From positions 62,001-126,000 of the forward strand of contig NZ_FQZA01000007.1 in assembly GCF_900141995.1 (NCBI RefSeq): a stretch of 64,000 nt of DNA. Direction: 5' to 3'. The notes beneath the pieces were generated by a model. That model did not search any database and was not told where the DNA came from. It saw only the letters and a list, made by a program, of their open reading frames with translations. A program made the translations under genes and the position numbers. Source of the stretch: Palleronia salina (GTDB lineage Bacteria > Pseudomonadota > Alphaproteobacteria > Rhodobacterales > Rhodobacteraceae). Shown piece by piece: positions 53,280 to 61,380 of this stretch (position 1 is its first letter; each line of letters begins with the position of its first letter).

Positions 53280-54491
53280 ATGGAGAACCTGACATCGACC
53301 AAGGGGCAGACGGGACTGCCCCGCTACTTCGCCCAGGCCTTTGCCATGGCCTCGAAGCTGGAACACGGCCGACTGGACTTCGTGCTGCCGGACGGACGCC
53401 GGTTCCGGGCCGAGGGCCCGAAGCCCGGCCCGGTGGCCGAGATCGACATTCACCATCCCGACCTGTTCGGGCGGCTGATCCGCGAGGGCGATCTGGGGTT
53501 CTGCGAAGCCTACCTGGACGGCTGGTGGTCGACTCCGGACCTGCAGGCCTTCATGGACGTGGTCCACGCCGACAACGACGACGTCTACGACGGCTTTCCG
53601 GGGCAGGGTCTGGTGCGCGCCTACGAGCGGCTGCGCTTCTGGCTGCAATCCAATTCCAAGCGCCAGGCCCGGAAGAACATCAGCCACCACTACGACCTGG
53701 GCAACGATTTCTACAAGCTGTGGCTCGACGACACGATGACCTACAGCTCGGCCCTGTTCACCACGGGTCAGGAGAGCCTCGAGGCGGCGCAGACCGCGAA
53801 ATACGCCTCGCTGGTGGACCAGATGGGCGCCAAGCCCGGCGATCACGTGCTGGAGATCGGCTGCGGCTGGGGCGGGTTCGCCGAATACGCGGCGGCCGAG
53901 CGGGGATTGAAGGTCACCGGCCTGACCATCAGCCGCGAACAGCGCGACTACGCCGTGGCGCGCATGGAACGGGCGGGCCTGTCGGACCGGGTCGAGATCA
54001 AGCTGCAGGATTACCGCGACGAGCGGGGCCAGTACGACGGCATCGCCTCCATCGAGATGTTCGAGGCGGTGGGCGAGAAATACTGGCCGGTCTATTTCGA
54101 CACGCTGCGCGAGCGGCTGAAACCCGGGCGCGCGGCCACCTTGCAGATCATCACCGTGGCCGACCGCCGCTGGGAGGTCTACAAGCGCGGTCCGGACTTC
54201 ATCCAGAAATACATCTTTCCCGGTGGCATGCTGCCGTGCCCGTCGGTGCTGCGCGACCAGGTGCGCGCGGCCGGCCTGACCGTCGCGCGGTCGGTCGAGT
54301 TCGGCGAAAGCTACAGCCAGACCCTGCGCCGGTGGTTCGATACCTTCAACGACCGCTGGGACGAGGCCGCGCGCCTGGGCTTCGACGACCGGTTCCGCCG
54401 GATGTGGAATTTCTATCTCACCTCTTGCGCGGCGACCTTCCACGTCGGTAACTGCGACGTGACGCAGATTACCGTGGAAAAGCCCGCCTGA
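53280..54491 (+). CDS. cfa: cyclopropane-fatty-acyl-phospholipid synthase family methyltransferase
   Basis: SAM-dependent enzyme of 403 residues that converts unsaturated acyl chains of phospholipids. The SAM site is HVLEIGCGWGGFAEYAAAE near residue 195, followed by GLTISREQRDYA, EMFEAVGEKYWPVYF and the C-terminal FDTFNDRWDEA. The bicarbonate-site region HYDLGNDFYKLWLDD is intact. The gene is one base upstream of trgA, so they share a transcript. Confidence 0.93.
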   Translation: MENLTSTKGQTGLPRYFAQAFAMASKLEHGRLDFVLPDGRRFRAEGPKPGPVAEIDIHHPDLFGRLIREGDLGFCEAYLDGWWSTPDLQAFMDVVHADNDDVYDGFPGQGLVRAYERLRFWLQSNSKRQARKNISHHYDLGNDFYKLWLDDTMTYSSALFTTGQESLEAAQTAKYASLVDQMGAKPGDHVLEIGCGWGGFAEYAAAERGLKVTGLTISREQRDYAVARMERAGLSDRVEIKLQDYRDERGQYDGIASIEMFEAVGEKYWPVYFDTLRERLKPGRAATLQIITVADRRWEVYKRGPDFIQKYIFPGGMLPCPSVLRDQVRAAGLTVARSVEFGESYSQTLRRWFDTFNDRWDEAARLGFDDRFRRMWNFYLTSCAATFHVGNCDVTQITVEKPA

Positions 54492-54492
54492 C

Positions 54493-54939
54493 ATGTATCC
54501 CACCGCCGCCAAGCTTTTCGCCGCCTTGGGCTACGCGGCCCTGGTCTGGTACGCCAGCCTGCTCATCATTCCCAACCTGCCCGAAGGGCGGTCCGAGGGC
54601 CTGATGCCCGAGGTGAACGCGCTGCTGGCCATGATCCTGGGCTGGCGGATCATGGGCGCCCGCGCCGGGCAGGGCTTCGTCAACGCCATCGGGATCGGGC
54701 TGACCACTGCCGCCGCGATCCTGTTCTGGGCGATCATCATGTGGGCCGGCTACGAGGCGCTGATGCGGTCCATCAACCGGCGCTACAACGGTCCGATCGA
54801 GGCGATCGAGGCGTCCATCGCGCTCGCCATGGAATTCGCGCAATACACCTGGCCGGGGCCGTGCCTCGTGACCCTCGCGGTGGGCGGGATCATCGTGGGT
54901 GTCCTGTCCGAGGCATTCGCCTGGCGCTACGGGCGCTGA
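54493..54939 (+). CDS. trgA: TrgA family membrane protein (tellurite resistance)
   Basis: Membrane protein of 148 residues with about four hydrophobic segments (ALGYAALVWYASLLIIPNL; VTLAVGGIIVGVLSEAF). The N-terminus MYPTAAKLFAALGYAAL and the RYNGPIEAIEASIALAMEFA segment match TrgA, which with TrgB and CysK gave tellurite resistance in Rhodobacter sphaeroides. Starts one base after cfa and its stop overlaps trgB by one base. Mechanism unknown. Confidence 0.9.
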   Translation: MYPTAAKLFAALGYAALVWYASLLIIPNLPEGRSEGLMPEVNALLAMILGWRIMGARAGQGFVNAIGIGLTTAAAILFWAIIMWAGYEALMRSINRRYNGPIEAIEASIALAMEFAQYTWPGPCLVTLAVGGIIVGVLSEAFAWRYGR

Positions 54940-56054
54940 TGCCCGACCTTTTCCTCTTCGGCACCTTGCTGGATGCGCCCCTGCGCGAGCTTGTCGCCGG
55001 CGGCGCGGTCGCGACGCGCCCGGCCGTCCTGGATGACCACGCGGTCCACCGGGCCGAGGGCGCCGATTTCCCCGCGCTGGTGGCGCAACCGGGCACCCGC
55101 GTCGAGGGCCTGTTGCTGACGCCCGACGCGACCCAGATGGCCCGGCTGCATTTCTACGAGGAAGGCTTCGGCTTCGCGCCCGAGCCGGTGACGGTGATGG
55201 CGGAGGGCCAGCGGGTCGAGGCGATCGTCTATCGCCCGCGCGACGGCGTGACCGCCTCGGACACCCCTTGGGATCTTGCCGCCTGGCAGGAAGGGTGGGG
55301 CGCGCTCACGCGCCGCGCCGCGCGCGAGAGCATGGGCTATTTCGGGCAGATCGACGGCGCGACCTTGCGCGAGCGGGTATCGACGATCTTCGTGCGCGCC
55401 GATGCAGCCCTGCGTGCGGAGGGCGAGCCGGTCCCCTGCACGCTGCGGGCCGGAACGCATCGTGACGCGGTGCAACTGGATGATCGCCGGGTGCCCTACG
55501 CCAAGTTCTTCGCCGTCGACGAAAGCGACCTGAAACATCCTCTCTACGATGGCGGGATGTCGCGGCAGGTCACCCGGGCGGCCTTCAATATGGCCGACGC
55601 GGTAACGGTGCTGCCCTACGACCCGGTGCGCGACCGCGTCATGCTGGTCGAGCAGTTCCGCTTTGGCCCCTACGCGCGGGGGGATCTTCGACCTTACGTC
55701 CTGGAGCCCATCGCGGGCCGCATCGACCCGGGCGAGACGCCCGAGCGCACGGCCCGTCGCGAGGCGGAGGAAGAGGCGCGCCTTGCGCTGGGGCCGCTGC
55801 ACTTCGTGGCGCGGTTTTACCCCAGCCCCGGCGCGACGACCGAGTATCTCTATTCCTACGTGGCCGAGGCGGACCTGCCCGACGGTGTCCAGACCATCGC
55901 GGGATCCGATGCCGAGGACGAGGACATCCGCACACACGTCATCACGTTCGCGCGGTTGCTTGAGCTGATGAAAAGCGGCGAGGTCGATACCGCACCGCTT
56001 TTCGCCACGGTCCTGTGGCTCGAGCGCGCGCGGGCGGCCGGCCGTTTCGCCTGA
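54939..56054 (+). CDS. trgB: TrgB-like gamma-glutamylcyclotransferase/Nudix fusion
   Basis: Protein of 371 residues. The N-terminal ~150 residues are a gamma-glutamylcyclotransferase-like (AIG2) domain (PDLFLFGTLLDAPLREL; FYEEGFGFAPEPVTV). The C-terminal ~190 residues are a Nudix hydrolase with box GRIDPGETPERTARREAEEE near residue 270, and it is of the ADP-ribose pyrophosphatase/YfcD-like type. This two-domain arrangement is that of TrgB. It starts inside the trgA stop and is 105 bases before cysK. Confidence 0.9.
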   Translation: MPDLFLFGTLLDAPLRELVAGGAVATRPAVLDDHAVHRAEGADFPALVAQPGTRVEGLLLTPDATQMARLHFYEEGFGFAPEPVTVMAEGQRVEAIVYRPRDGVTASDTPWDLAAWQEGWGALTRRAARESMGYFGQIDGATLRERVSTIFVRADAALRAEGEPVPCTLRAGTHRDAVQLDDRRVPYAKFFAVDESDLKHPLYDGGMSRQVTRAAFNMADAVTVLPYDPVRDRVMLVEQFRFGPYARGDLRPYVLEPIAGRIDPGETPERTARREAEEEARLALGPLHFVARFYPSPGATTEYLYSYVAEADLPDGVQTIAGSDAEDEDIRTHVITFARLLELMKSGEVDTAPLFATVLWLERARAAGRFA

Positions 56055-56159
56055 GACCGGGGAACCGCAGGCGGGGGGTCGCTGCTTGAAAGGGGGCGGG
56101 CCGGGGCCTACAACCATCGGCACCGCATAGCACCGACCAAACCCGAGGGAGCCGCCCAA

Positions 56160-57188
56160 ATGATCCACAGCGACCTGTCCGCCGCCGTCGGGAATACGCC
56201 CCTCATCCGTTTGCACGGCCCGTCCGAGGCCACGGGATGCGAGATCCTGGGCAAGGCCGAGTTCATGAACCCGGGCCAGTCGGTCAAGGACCGCGCCGCG
56301 CTGTTCATCATCCGCGACGCGGTCGAGAAGGGCCTGCTCGAGCCGGGCGGCACCATCGTCGAGGGCACCGCCGGCAACACCGGCATCGGGCTCAGCCTCG
56401 TGGGCGCGTCGCTGGGCTTCAAGTCCGTGATCGTGATCCCCGAGACCCAGTCCGAAGAGAAGAAGGACATGCTGCGGCTGGCCGGCGCCACGCTGGTCCA
56501 GGTGCCCGCCGTGCCCTACAAGAACGACAACAACTACGTGAAATACTCGGGCCGGCTGGCCGAGCAGTTGGCCAAGACCGAGCCGCACGGCGCCATCTGG
56601 GCCAACCAGTTCGACAACGTGGCCAACCGGCAGGCCCATGTGGAAACCACCGGCCCCGAGATCTGGGACCAGACCGGCGGCAAGGTCGACGGCTTCATCT
56701 GCGCCGTGGGCTCGGGCGGGACGCTCGCGGGTGTCGCGGAGGTGCTGCAGCCGAAGGGCGTCAAGATTGGTCTCGCCGATCCCGAGGGGGCGGGCCTGTT
56801 CAAGATCTATACCGGTGAAGAGAATCCCGGCGACTCGATCTCGGAAGGGATCGGGCAGGGGCGCATCACCGCCAATCTCGAGGGGCTCAAACCCGATTTC
56901 TGCTACCGCGTCCCCGACGCCGAGGCGCTGCCGGTGGTGTTCGACCTGCTCCAGCACGAAGGGCTTTGCATGGGCGGGTCCACCGGCGTGAACGTCGCGG
57001 GCGCCATGCGCCTCGCGCGTGAGCTGGGGCCGGGCCACACCATCGTGACGATCCTTTGCGACTATGGCACGCGCTATCAATCCAAGGTGTTCAACCCCGA
57101 GTTCTTGGACAGCAAGGGCCTGCCGGTGCCCGAGTGGCTGCGCAAGGGATCCGAGCGGATGATGCCCTCGGTCTTCGTCGACACGTGA
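56160..57188 (+). CDS. cysK: cysteine synthase
   Basis: PLP enzyme of 342 residues that makes cysteine from O-acetylserine and sulfide. The PLP lysine lies in NPGQSVKDRAALFII (about residue 43), and the substrate loop is VEGTAGNTGIGLSLVG; the PLP-phosphate loop is AVGSGGTLAGVAEVL. CysK is the third gene of the tellurite locus in Rhodobacter. Its stop overlaps the MscS start by one base. Confidence 0.95.
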   Translation: MIHSDLSAAVGNTPLIRLHGPSEATGCEILGKAEFMNPGQSVKDRAALFIIRDAVEKGLLEPGGTIVEGTAGNTGIGLSLVGASLGFKSVIVIPETQSEEKKDMLRLAGATLVQVPAVPYKNDNNYVKYSGRLAEQLAKTEPHGAIWANQFDNVANRQAHVETTGPEIWDQTGGKVDGFICAVGSGGTLAGVAEVLQPKGVKIGLADPEGAGLFKIYTGEENPGDSISEGIGQGRITANLEGLKPDFCYRVPDAEALPVVFDLLQHEGLCMGGSTGVNVAGAMRLARELGPGHTIVTILCDYGTRYQSKVFNPEFLDSKGLPVPEWLRKGSERMMPSVFVDT

Positions 57189-59563
57189 TGCCGCTTCTGC
57201 GCGCCTGGCTGTGCGCGTTCCTTCTGCTCGTCGCAGGGGCCGTCACGGCGCAGGATATCCCCCGGCCGAACTACGATGCGTGGTCCGCGCTCACGTCCGA
57301 GGTCGAAGAGACGCTGGACGGTTTCGCCACCGTGGCAACGCTCGAGGACCTGCGCGCCGAGATCGCGCAGCGCCGCGAGACGTTCCTGGCGGCCCAGGAC
57401 ATCAACGCGAACCGCATCGCCACCGTCGAAAGCCAGATCGAGGCGCTGGGCCCGCCCCCGGCCGAGGGAGAGGAACCCGAGGCCGAGGACGTGGCGGAAC
57501 GCCGCGCCGAATTGAACCAGGAGCTGGCCGAGCTGCGCGCCCCGGTCATCGCCGCCGAAGAAGCCTTCACGCTCGCCAACGGTCTGATCGGCCAGATCGA
57601 CCGCACCATCCGCGAACAATACGCCCAGCAATTGCTGGCGCGCGAGGCGACCCCCCTGAACCCGGCCTACTGGCTCGGGGCCGTGGACCTGCTGCTCGAG
57701 GGGTGGGATACCGTCGCAACGCCGGTGATCGAGGCGTGGCAGAATCCCGGTCAGCGGGCGCGGGCCTTCGACAGCCTGGCCGCCGCCGTGCCACTGGCGC
57801 TGGTCGCCCTTCTGCTGATCTTCCGCAGCCGCTGGTGGATCCGCCTGATCTCGGGCTGGGCGGTCAATCACTCGACCCGGGGCCGCGGTGTCGTCTTCTT
57901 CCTGCTATCGCTGGGCCAGATCCTGTTCCCGACCCTCGGCGTCTATTTCCTGGCGCGCGCCGCGGCGCTGACGGGCCTGTTCGATGGGGCGGCGATGACG
58001 GTGCTGGACGCACTGCCGCTGGTCGCCATGCCGATCTTCGTGTCCAAATGGCTGGCCGACGTCCTTCTGGGCAGCGAGGCCACGGCGCAGCCGTTCTGGC
58101 GCGGCGATGACGTGCCGCTCACGTCGCTTCGGTGGCACAGCGTTCTCATCGGCTACGCGGTGACGGCGATCTTCGCCGTGGCGCTGCTGGCAAACGTGAC
58201 CGGGCGCAGTGACGTCCCGGTGGACGTCCTGAAATTCGCACCCCGTGTTCTGCTTGGCTGCCTGCTGTTCAGCATCGGCCGCATCCTGATCAGGATGGGG
58301 CGTGGCAACACGGACGAGAGCGGAACGCAGCGGGTGGGCAGTTCGCTTCTGCGGCTGATCGGACGGCTGTCCATCATCGCGGGCGTTCTGGGCGTTCTCC
58401 TGGCCGCCGTCGGCTATTCCAACGCGGCGCAGGCGGTGCTGGTCCCCGCGGCCATGACGCTTGGCGTTACGTCGGTCCTGGGTCTGCTGCAAAAGCTGGT
58501 CTCGGATCTTTACGCGCTGCTGACCGGAACGGCCGAGGGCGAAAGCGAGGCGCTCGCCCCGCTCCTGATCGGGTTCCTGTTGGTCCTGGCCGCGCTGCCG
58601 GTCTACGCGCTGATCTGGGGCGCACGCGTCGCCGACCTGACCGAGGTCTGGTCGCGGTTCCGCGCGGGCTTTGCCTTCGGCGACACGCGGATCTCGCCCA
58701 CGGATTTCCTGGCCTTCCTGCTGATCTTCGTCATCGGCTACGCCCTGACGCGGCTGGTGCAGGGCACCCTGCGCAACACGGTGCTTCCGAAGACCCGGCT
58801 GGACGTGGGCGGCCGCAACGCCATCGTGTCGGGCGTCGGCTACATCGGCATCTTCCTGGCGGCGCTTCTGGCGATCACCGGCGTGGGGATCGACCTGACC
58901 TCGCTGGCTGTCGTGGCCGGTGCGCTGTCGGTCGGCATCGGTTTCGGCCTGCAGAACGTCGTGTCGAACTTCGTGTCGGGCATCATCCTGCTGATCGAAC
59001 GCCCGATTTCCGAGGGCGACATGATCCAGGTGGGCGACCAGATGGGATACGTGCGCGATATCTCGGTGCGCTCGACCCGGATCGAGACCTTCGATCGCAC
59101 CGACGTCATCGTGCCCAACGCCGATCTGGTGTCGAACTCGGTCATCAACTGGACCCGCGGCAACAACGTGGGCCGGGTGATCGTGCCGGTGGGCGTGGCC
59201 TACGGCTCGGATACCGAGCGGGTGGCCGAGATCCTGCAGGAGGTCGCCGAGGCGCATCCGATGGTGATGCTGAATCCGCCGCCGGCGATCCTGTTCCGCG
59301 CTTTCGGTGCCTCGAGCCTCGATTTCGAGATCCGTGCCATCCTGCGCGATGTGAATTTCATCGTGGTGGTGCAAAGCGACCTGCTCCACGCCATCGCCAA
59401 GCGCTTCACCGAGGAGGGGATCGAGATCCCGTTCCCGCAGCAGGACCTGTGGCTGCGCAATCCCGAGACCCTGCGCCCCGTCGCGTCCGGCGGGGCAGGG
59501 TCACCAAGCCCCGACGCGCCCCATTCGCAGCCCGACGCCTCGACCCCGGAGAGCCCCGCATGA
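57188..59563 (+). CDS. MscS-type mechanosensitive channel (DUF3772 class)
   Basis: Large channel of 791 residues. A signal peptide (LLRAWLCAFLLLVAGAVTAQ) leads a periplasmic coiled-coil DUF3772 region (residues ~25-160). About ten membrane helices follow, and the MscS core is at the end: VGGRNAIVSGVGYIG, the pore helix region AVVAGALSVGIGFGLQNVVS, and the GDMIQVGDQMGYVRDISVRS beta domain. Role: release of solutes on hypo-osmotic shock. Start overlaps the cysK stop; its own stop overlaps the next gene (ATGA). Confidence 0.93.
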   Translation: MPLLRAWLCAFLLLVAGAVTAQDIPRPNYDAWSALTSEVEETLDGFATVATLEDLRAEIAQRRETFLAAQDINANRIATVESQIEALGPPPAEGEEPEAEDVAERRAELNQELAELRAPVIAAEEAFTLANGLIGQIDRTIREQYAQQLLAREATPLNPAYWLGAVDLLLEGWDTVATPVIEAWQNPGQRARAFDSLAAAVPLALVALLLIFRSRWWIRLISGWAVNHSTRGRGVVFFLLSLGQILFPTLGVYFLARAAALTGLFDGAAMTVLDALPLVAMPIFVSKWLADVLLGSEATAQPFWRGDDVPLTSLRWHSVLIGYAVTAIFAVALLANVTGRSDVPVDVLKFAPRVLLGCLLFSIGRILIRMGRGNTDESGTQRVGSSLLRLIGRLSIIAGVLGVLLAAVGYSNAAQAVLVPAAMTLGVTSVLGLLQKLVSDLYALLTGTAEGESEALAPLLIGFLLVLAALPVYALIWGARVADLTEVWSRFRAGFAFGDTRISPTDFLAFLLIFVIGYALTRLVQGTLRNTVLPKTRLDVGGRNAIVSGVGYIGIFLAALLAITGVGIDLTSLAVVAGALSVGIGFGLQNVVSNFVSGIILLIERPISEGDMIQVGDQMGYVRDISVRSTRIETFDRTDVIVPNADLVSNSVINWTRGNNVGRVIVPVGVAYGSDTERVAEILQEVAEAHPMVMLNPPPAILFRAFGASSLDFEIRAILRDVNFIVVVQSDLLHAIAKRFTEEGIEIPFPQQDLWLRNPETLRPVASGGAGSPSPDAPHSQPDASTPESPA

Positions 59564-60270
59564 CCGACCTTCTGCATCTCGACGATCCGTTCCTGAAGAC
59601 CGCCACGGGCCAGGTGGTCGAGACCGGCGAAGGCTGGGTGCGGGTCGATCCGTGCCTGTTCTACGCCACAGGCGGCGGCCAGCCCGGCGACACCGGCGAG
59701 ATCACGTGGGACGGCGGGCAGGCCAAGGTCACGATCTGCGAGAAGGGTCCGGACGGCGCGCCGATCCTGCGGCTCGCCGATGGCGCCGCGCCCGATGTGG
59801 GACAGTCGGTCGAGCAGCGCATCGACTGGGATCGGCGCTGGGGGCACATGCGCGTTCACACCGCGCTGCACCTGCTGTCGGTGGTGGTGCCGCTGCCGGT
59901 GACCGGCGGGGCCATCTCGGTCGAGAAAGGGCGTCTGGATTTCGCCATGCCGGACCCGCCCGAGGACAAGGACGCGATCGAGCGGGCGCTGAACGACCTG
60001 GTGGCCCGTGACCTGGCCGTGGGCACGGACTGGATCACCGAGGACGAGCTCGACGCGAACCCGGGCCTGGTGAAGACGATGTCGGTGCAGCCCCCGCGCG
60101 GTGCCGGCCGGATCCGGCTGGTACGCATCGGCCAGGGCGAAGACCAGGTCGACTTGCAACCCTGCGGCGGCACCCACGTGTCCACCACTGGCCAGATCGG
60201 CCGGTTGCGGCTGGGCAAGGTCGAGAAGAAATCCGCGACCTCGCGCCGGATCACCCTGCACCTCGCCTGA
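59560..60270 (+). CDS. alanyl-tRNA editing protein (AlaX-like)
   Basis: Free-standing editing domain of 236 residues that hydrolyses mischarged Ser- or Gly-tRNA(Ala). Zinc motifs are HTALHLLS near residue 101 and CGGTHVSTTGQIG near 203; an FYATGGGQPGDTG loop near 30 is conserved. Start at ATG 59560, which overlaps the MscS stop. The upstream continuation of the frame lies in the Arg-rich shadow and is rejected. Lies 62 bases before tRNA-Ser. Confidence 0.92.
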   Translation: MTDLLHLDDPFLKTATGQVVETGEGWVRVDPCLFYATGGGQPGDTGEITWDGGQAKVTICEKGPDGAPILRLADGAAPDVGQSVEQRIDWDRRWGHMRVHTALHLLSVVVPLPVTGGAISVEKGRLDFAMPDPPEDKDAIERALNDLVARDLAVGTDWITEDELDANPGLVKTMSVQPPRGAGRIRLVRIGQGEDQVDLQPCGGTHVSTTGQIGRLRLGKVEKKSATSRRITLHLA

Positions 60271-60332
60271 GCCCGCGCGGCGTCCACCGGCCCTTGCGCA
60301 AGGGTGGGAAGATGCGCTAGGCGCTTGCCAAC

Positions 60333-60422
60333 GGAGCGGTGGCCGAGTGGTCGAAGGCGCACGCCTGGAAAGTGTGTAGGCGGGAAACCGTCTCCAGGGT
60401 TCGAATCCCTGTCGCTCCGCCA
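60333..60422 (+). tRNA. serT: tRNA-Ser (anticodon GGA)
   Basis: Class II tRNA of 90 bases with CCA encoded (60420-60422). The acceptor arms are GGAGCGG (60333-60339) and TCGCTCC (60412-60418); T-loop GGTTCGAATCC and a long variable arm (gtgtaggcgggaaaccgtctcc region) are typical of serine. The anticodon GGA, in CTGGAAA, reads UCC/UCU. It marks the left border of a decayed genomic island; the 3' half of such tRNA genes is a usual integrase site, but no repeat copy of it was found in the window. Confidence 0.96.
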
Positions 60423-60448
60423 CTTGCCCTCACGAAAGCGTTCTCCCG

Positions 60449-60471
60449 ATCCGGCTCCGGCCGGATTTTTT
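60449..60471 (+). terminator. intrinsic terminator after tRNA-Ser
   Basis: A 7-base stem (ATCCGGC at 60449-60455, GCCGGAT at 60460-60466) with 4-base loop and a T run (60466-60471) lies 27 bases after the tRNA. Good intrinsic terminator. Confidence 0.88.
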
Positions 60472-60789
60472 CGTTGTTTTCGAGGGTTATGCGGGAAGAG
60501 CTGAGCACTTGCACCGGTGCCAGGAGGCCCGGCAGCGGTCTCTCTAGGCCGATATTCTCCGGGTTTCATGACTGCGCCGATTTGGTGAATAGGTTGCAAG
60601 CCTTTGAAATAAAATGCCTTCTTGGAGCTCTTGGCTAAACACTTCGACGCCAGTGGCGATCGCAAGAAGATACTCAGATCGAACATTATACAGGCGCAAC
60701 ATACCCTGCCGGCCTCAACCAATCAGCTGGACTAGCTGACATCTTCGCCTTCTCTTTTTGGTGGCGAGACTTCGCGTTCGCCGAACTCG
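60472..60789. other. non-coding, lower-G+C sequence to the right of tRNA-Ser
   Basis: No gene or RNA is recognisable in these 318 bases. The G+C drops compared with the backbone. The first bases of foreign sequence are probably here, but no integrase gene or remnant could be recognised in any frame. Confidence 0.5.
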
Positions 60790-61074
60790 AGCGTCGTCTA
60801 TCGCCGCCGCGGACCGAGCCTGCTGGTCGCCGACCGCGCCCGCATCAACAAGCGGGGCCAGGCGGTGGCATCGCGCGCGAAGACTGGCCGCAACCAGGGT
60901 TCGAGCGTCCGCAATCGATCCGGTGGATCGATTGCAGCGAAGAACGCACCGATCTTCCTGCTGGTCCCGCAGGTCAAGCTGCCGAAGCGGCTCGACCTAG
61001 ACCGGGACGCCAAGCGGGCGCACGACAGCGTTCCGGGGCTGATTGTGGCGAACTGGGTGGAGGGGAGGGTCTAA
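60790..61074 (+). pseudogene. C-terminal remnant of a phage tail protein (DUF6441-like)
   Basis: An open frame of 94 codons without a plausible start reads SSVVYRRRGPSLLVADRARI, then an Arg/Ser-rich loop, APIFLLVPQVKLPKRLDLDR and PGLIVANWVEGRV before TAA. This matches the end of DUF6441-type proteins that sit in the head-tail region of Rhodobacteraceae prophages. Upstream sequence for the N-terminal ~150 residues is missing, so it is a truncated remnant. Identity is by motif only. Confidence 0.6.
60911..60935. repeat. perfect palindrome inside the phage remnant
   Basis: GCAATCGATCC (60911-60921), GGT, GGATCGATTGC (60925-60935): a perfect 11-base stem with a 3-base loop. It lies in the Arg/Ser/Gly-rich loop of the DUF6441-like remnant, where homologues have no comparable structure as far as I recall. 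It may be a small insert or chance. Confidence 0.6.
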
Positions 61075-61076
61075 TG

Positions 61077-61379
61077 TCAGGAGGCTGAGGCCCAAGCCCT
61101 GAAGTCCTCAAGAAGCCGACGAACCCCCTTACCGTCAAACATCCAGTCTGCCCTCGACTCGTTTGTCCAGAGGGCCTGGAGGTCGGCGTCTTCGTCATTG
61201 AGCAGCAGTCCAAAATAAGCAGAGAGTTCTTCCACAGCTCTATTCCCGAACCCCTGCCGGAAGTCCTCGTATAACTCTCGACGAGCGTCTGATGCTTCCG
61301 ACGACCAGCCGGGATACACAAGATCCAAATCCTGATGCAGCTGCAACGTGAAATCATAAAAGGCCTGAGGAGGTTTCAC
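61077..61379 (-). CDS. probable immunity protein (CdiI type)
   Basis: Acidic protein of 100 residues: MKPPQAFYDFTLQLHQDLDL, then YPGWSSEASDARRELYEDFR, and RRLLEDFRAWASAS. The HQD motif in the first helix and the acidic character fit small helical immunity proteins found next to contact-dependent-inhibition toxins. It begins 1 base after the stop of the RNase A-like toxin gene on the same strand, the expected toxin-immunity order. It is one of the few intact genes in the island. Family assignment is moderate. Confidence 0.65.
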   Translation of the reverse strand: MKPPQAFYDFTLQLHQDLDLVYPGWSSEASDARRELYEDFRQGFGNRAVEELSAYFGLLLNDEDADLQALWTNESRADWMFDGKGVRRLLEDFRAWASAS

Positions 61380-61380
61380 G

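Noticed and set aside
60333-60422. Duplicate of the tRNA-Ser 3' end as an attachment repeat
   Set aside because: No second copy of GGTTCGAATCCCTGTCGCTC was found up to the right edge, so the att site cannot be shown here.
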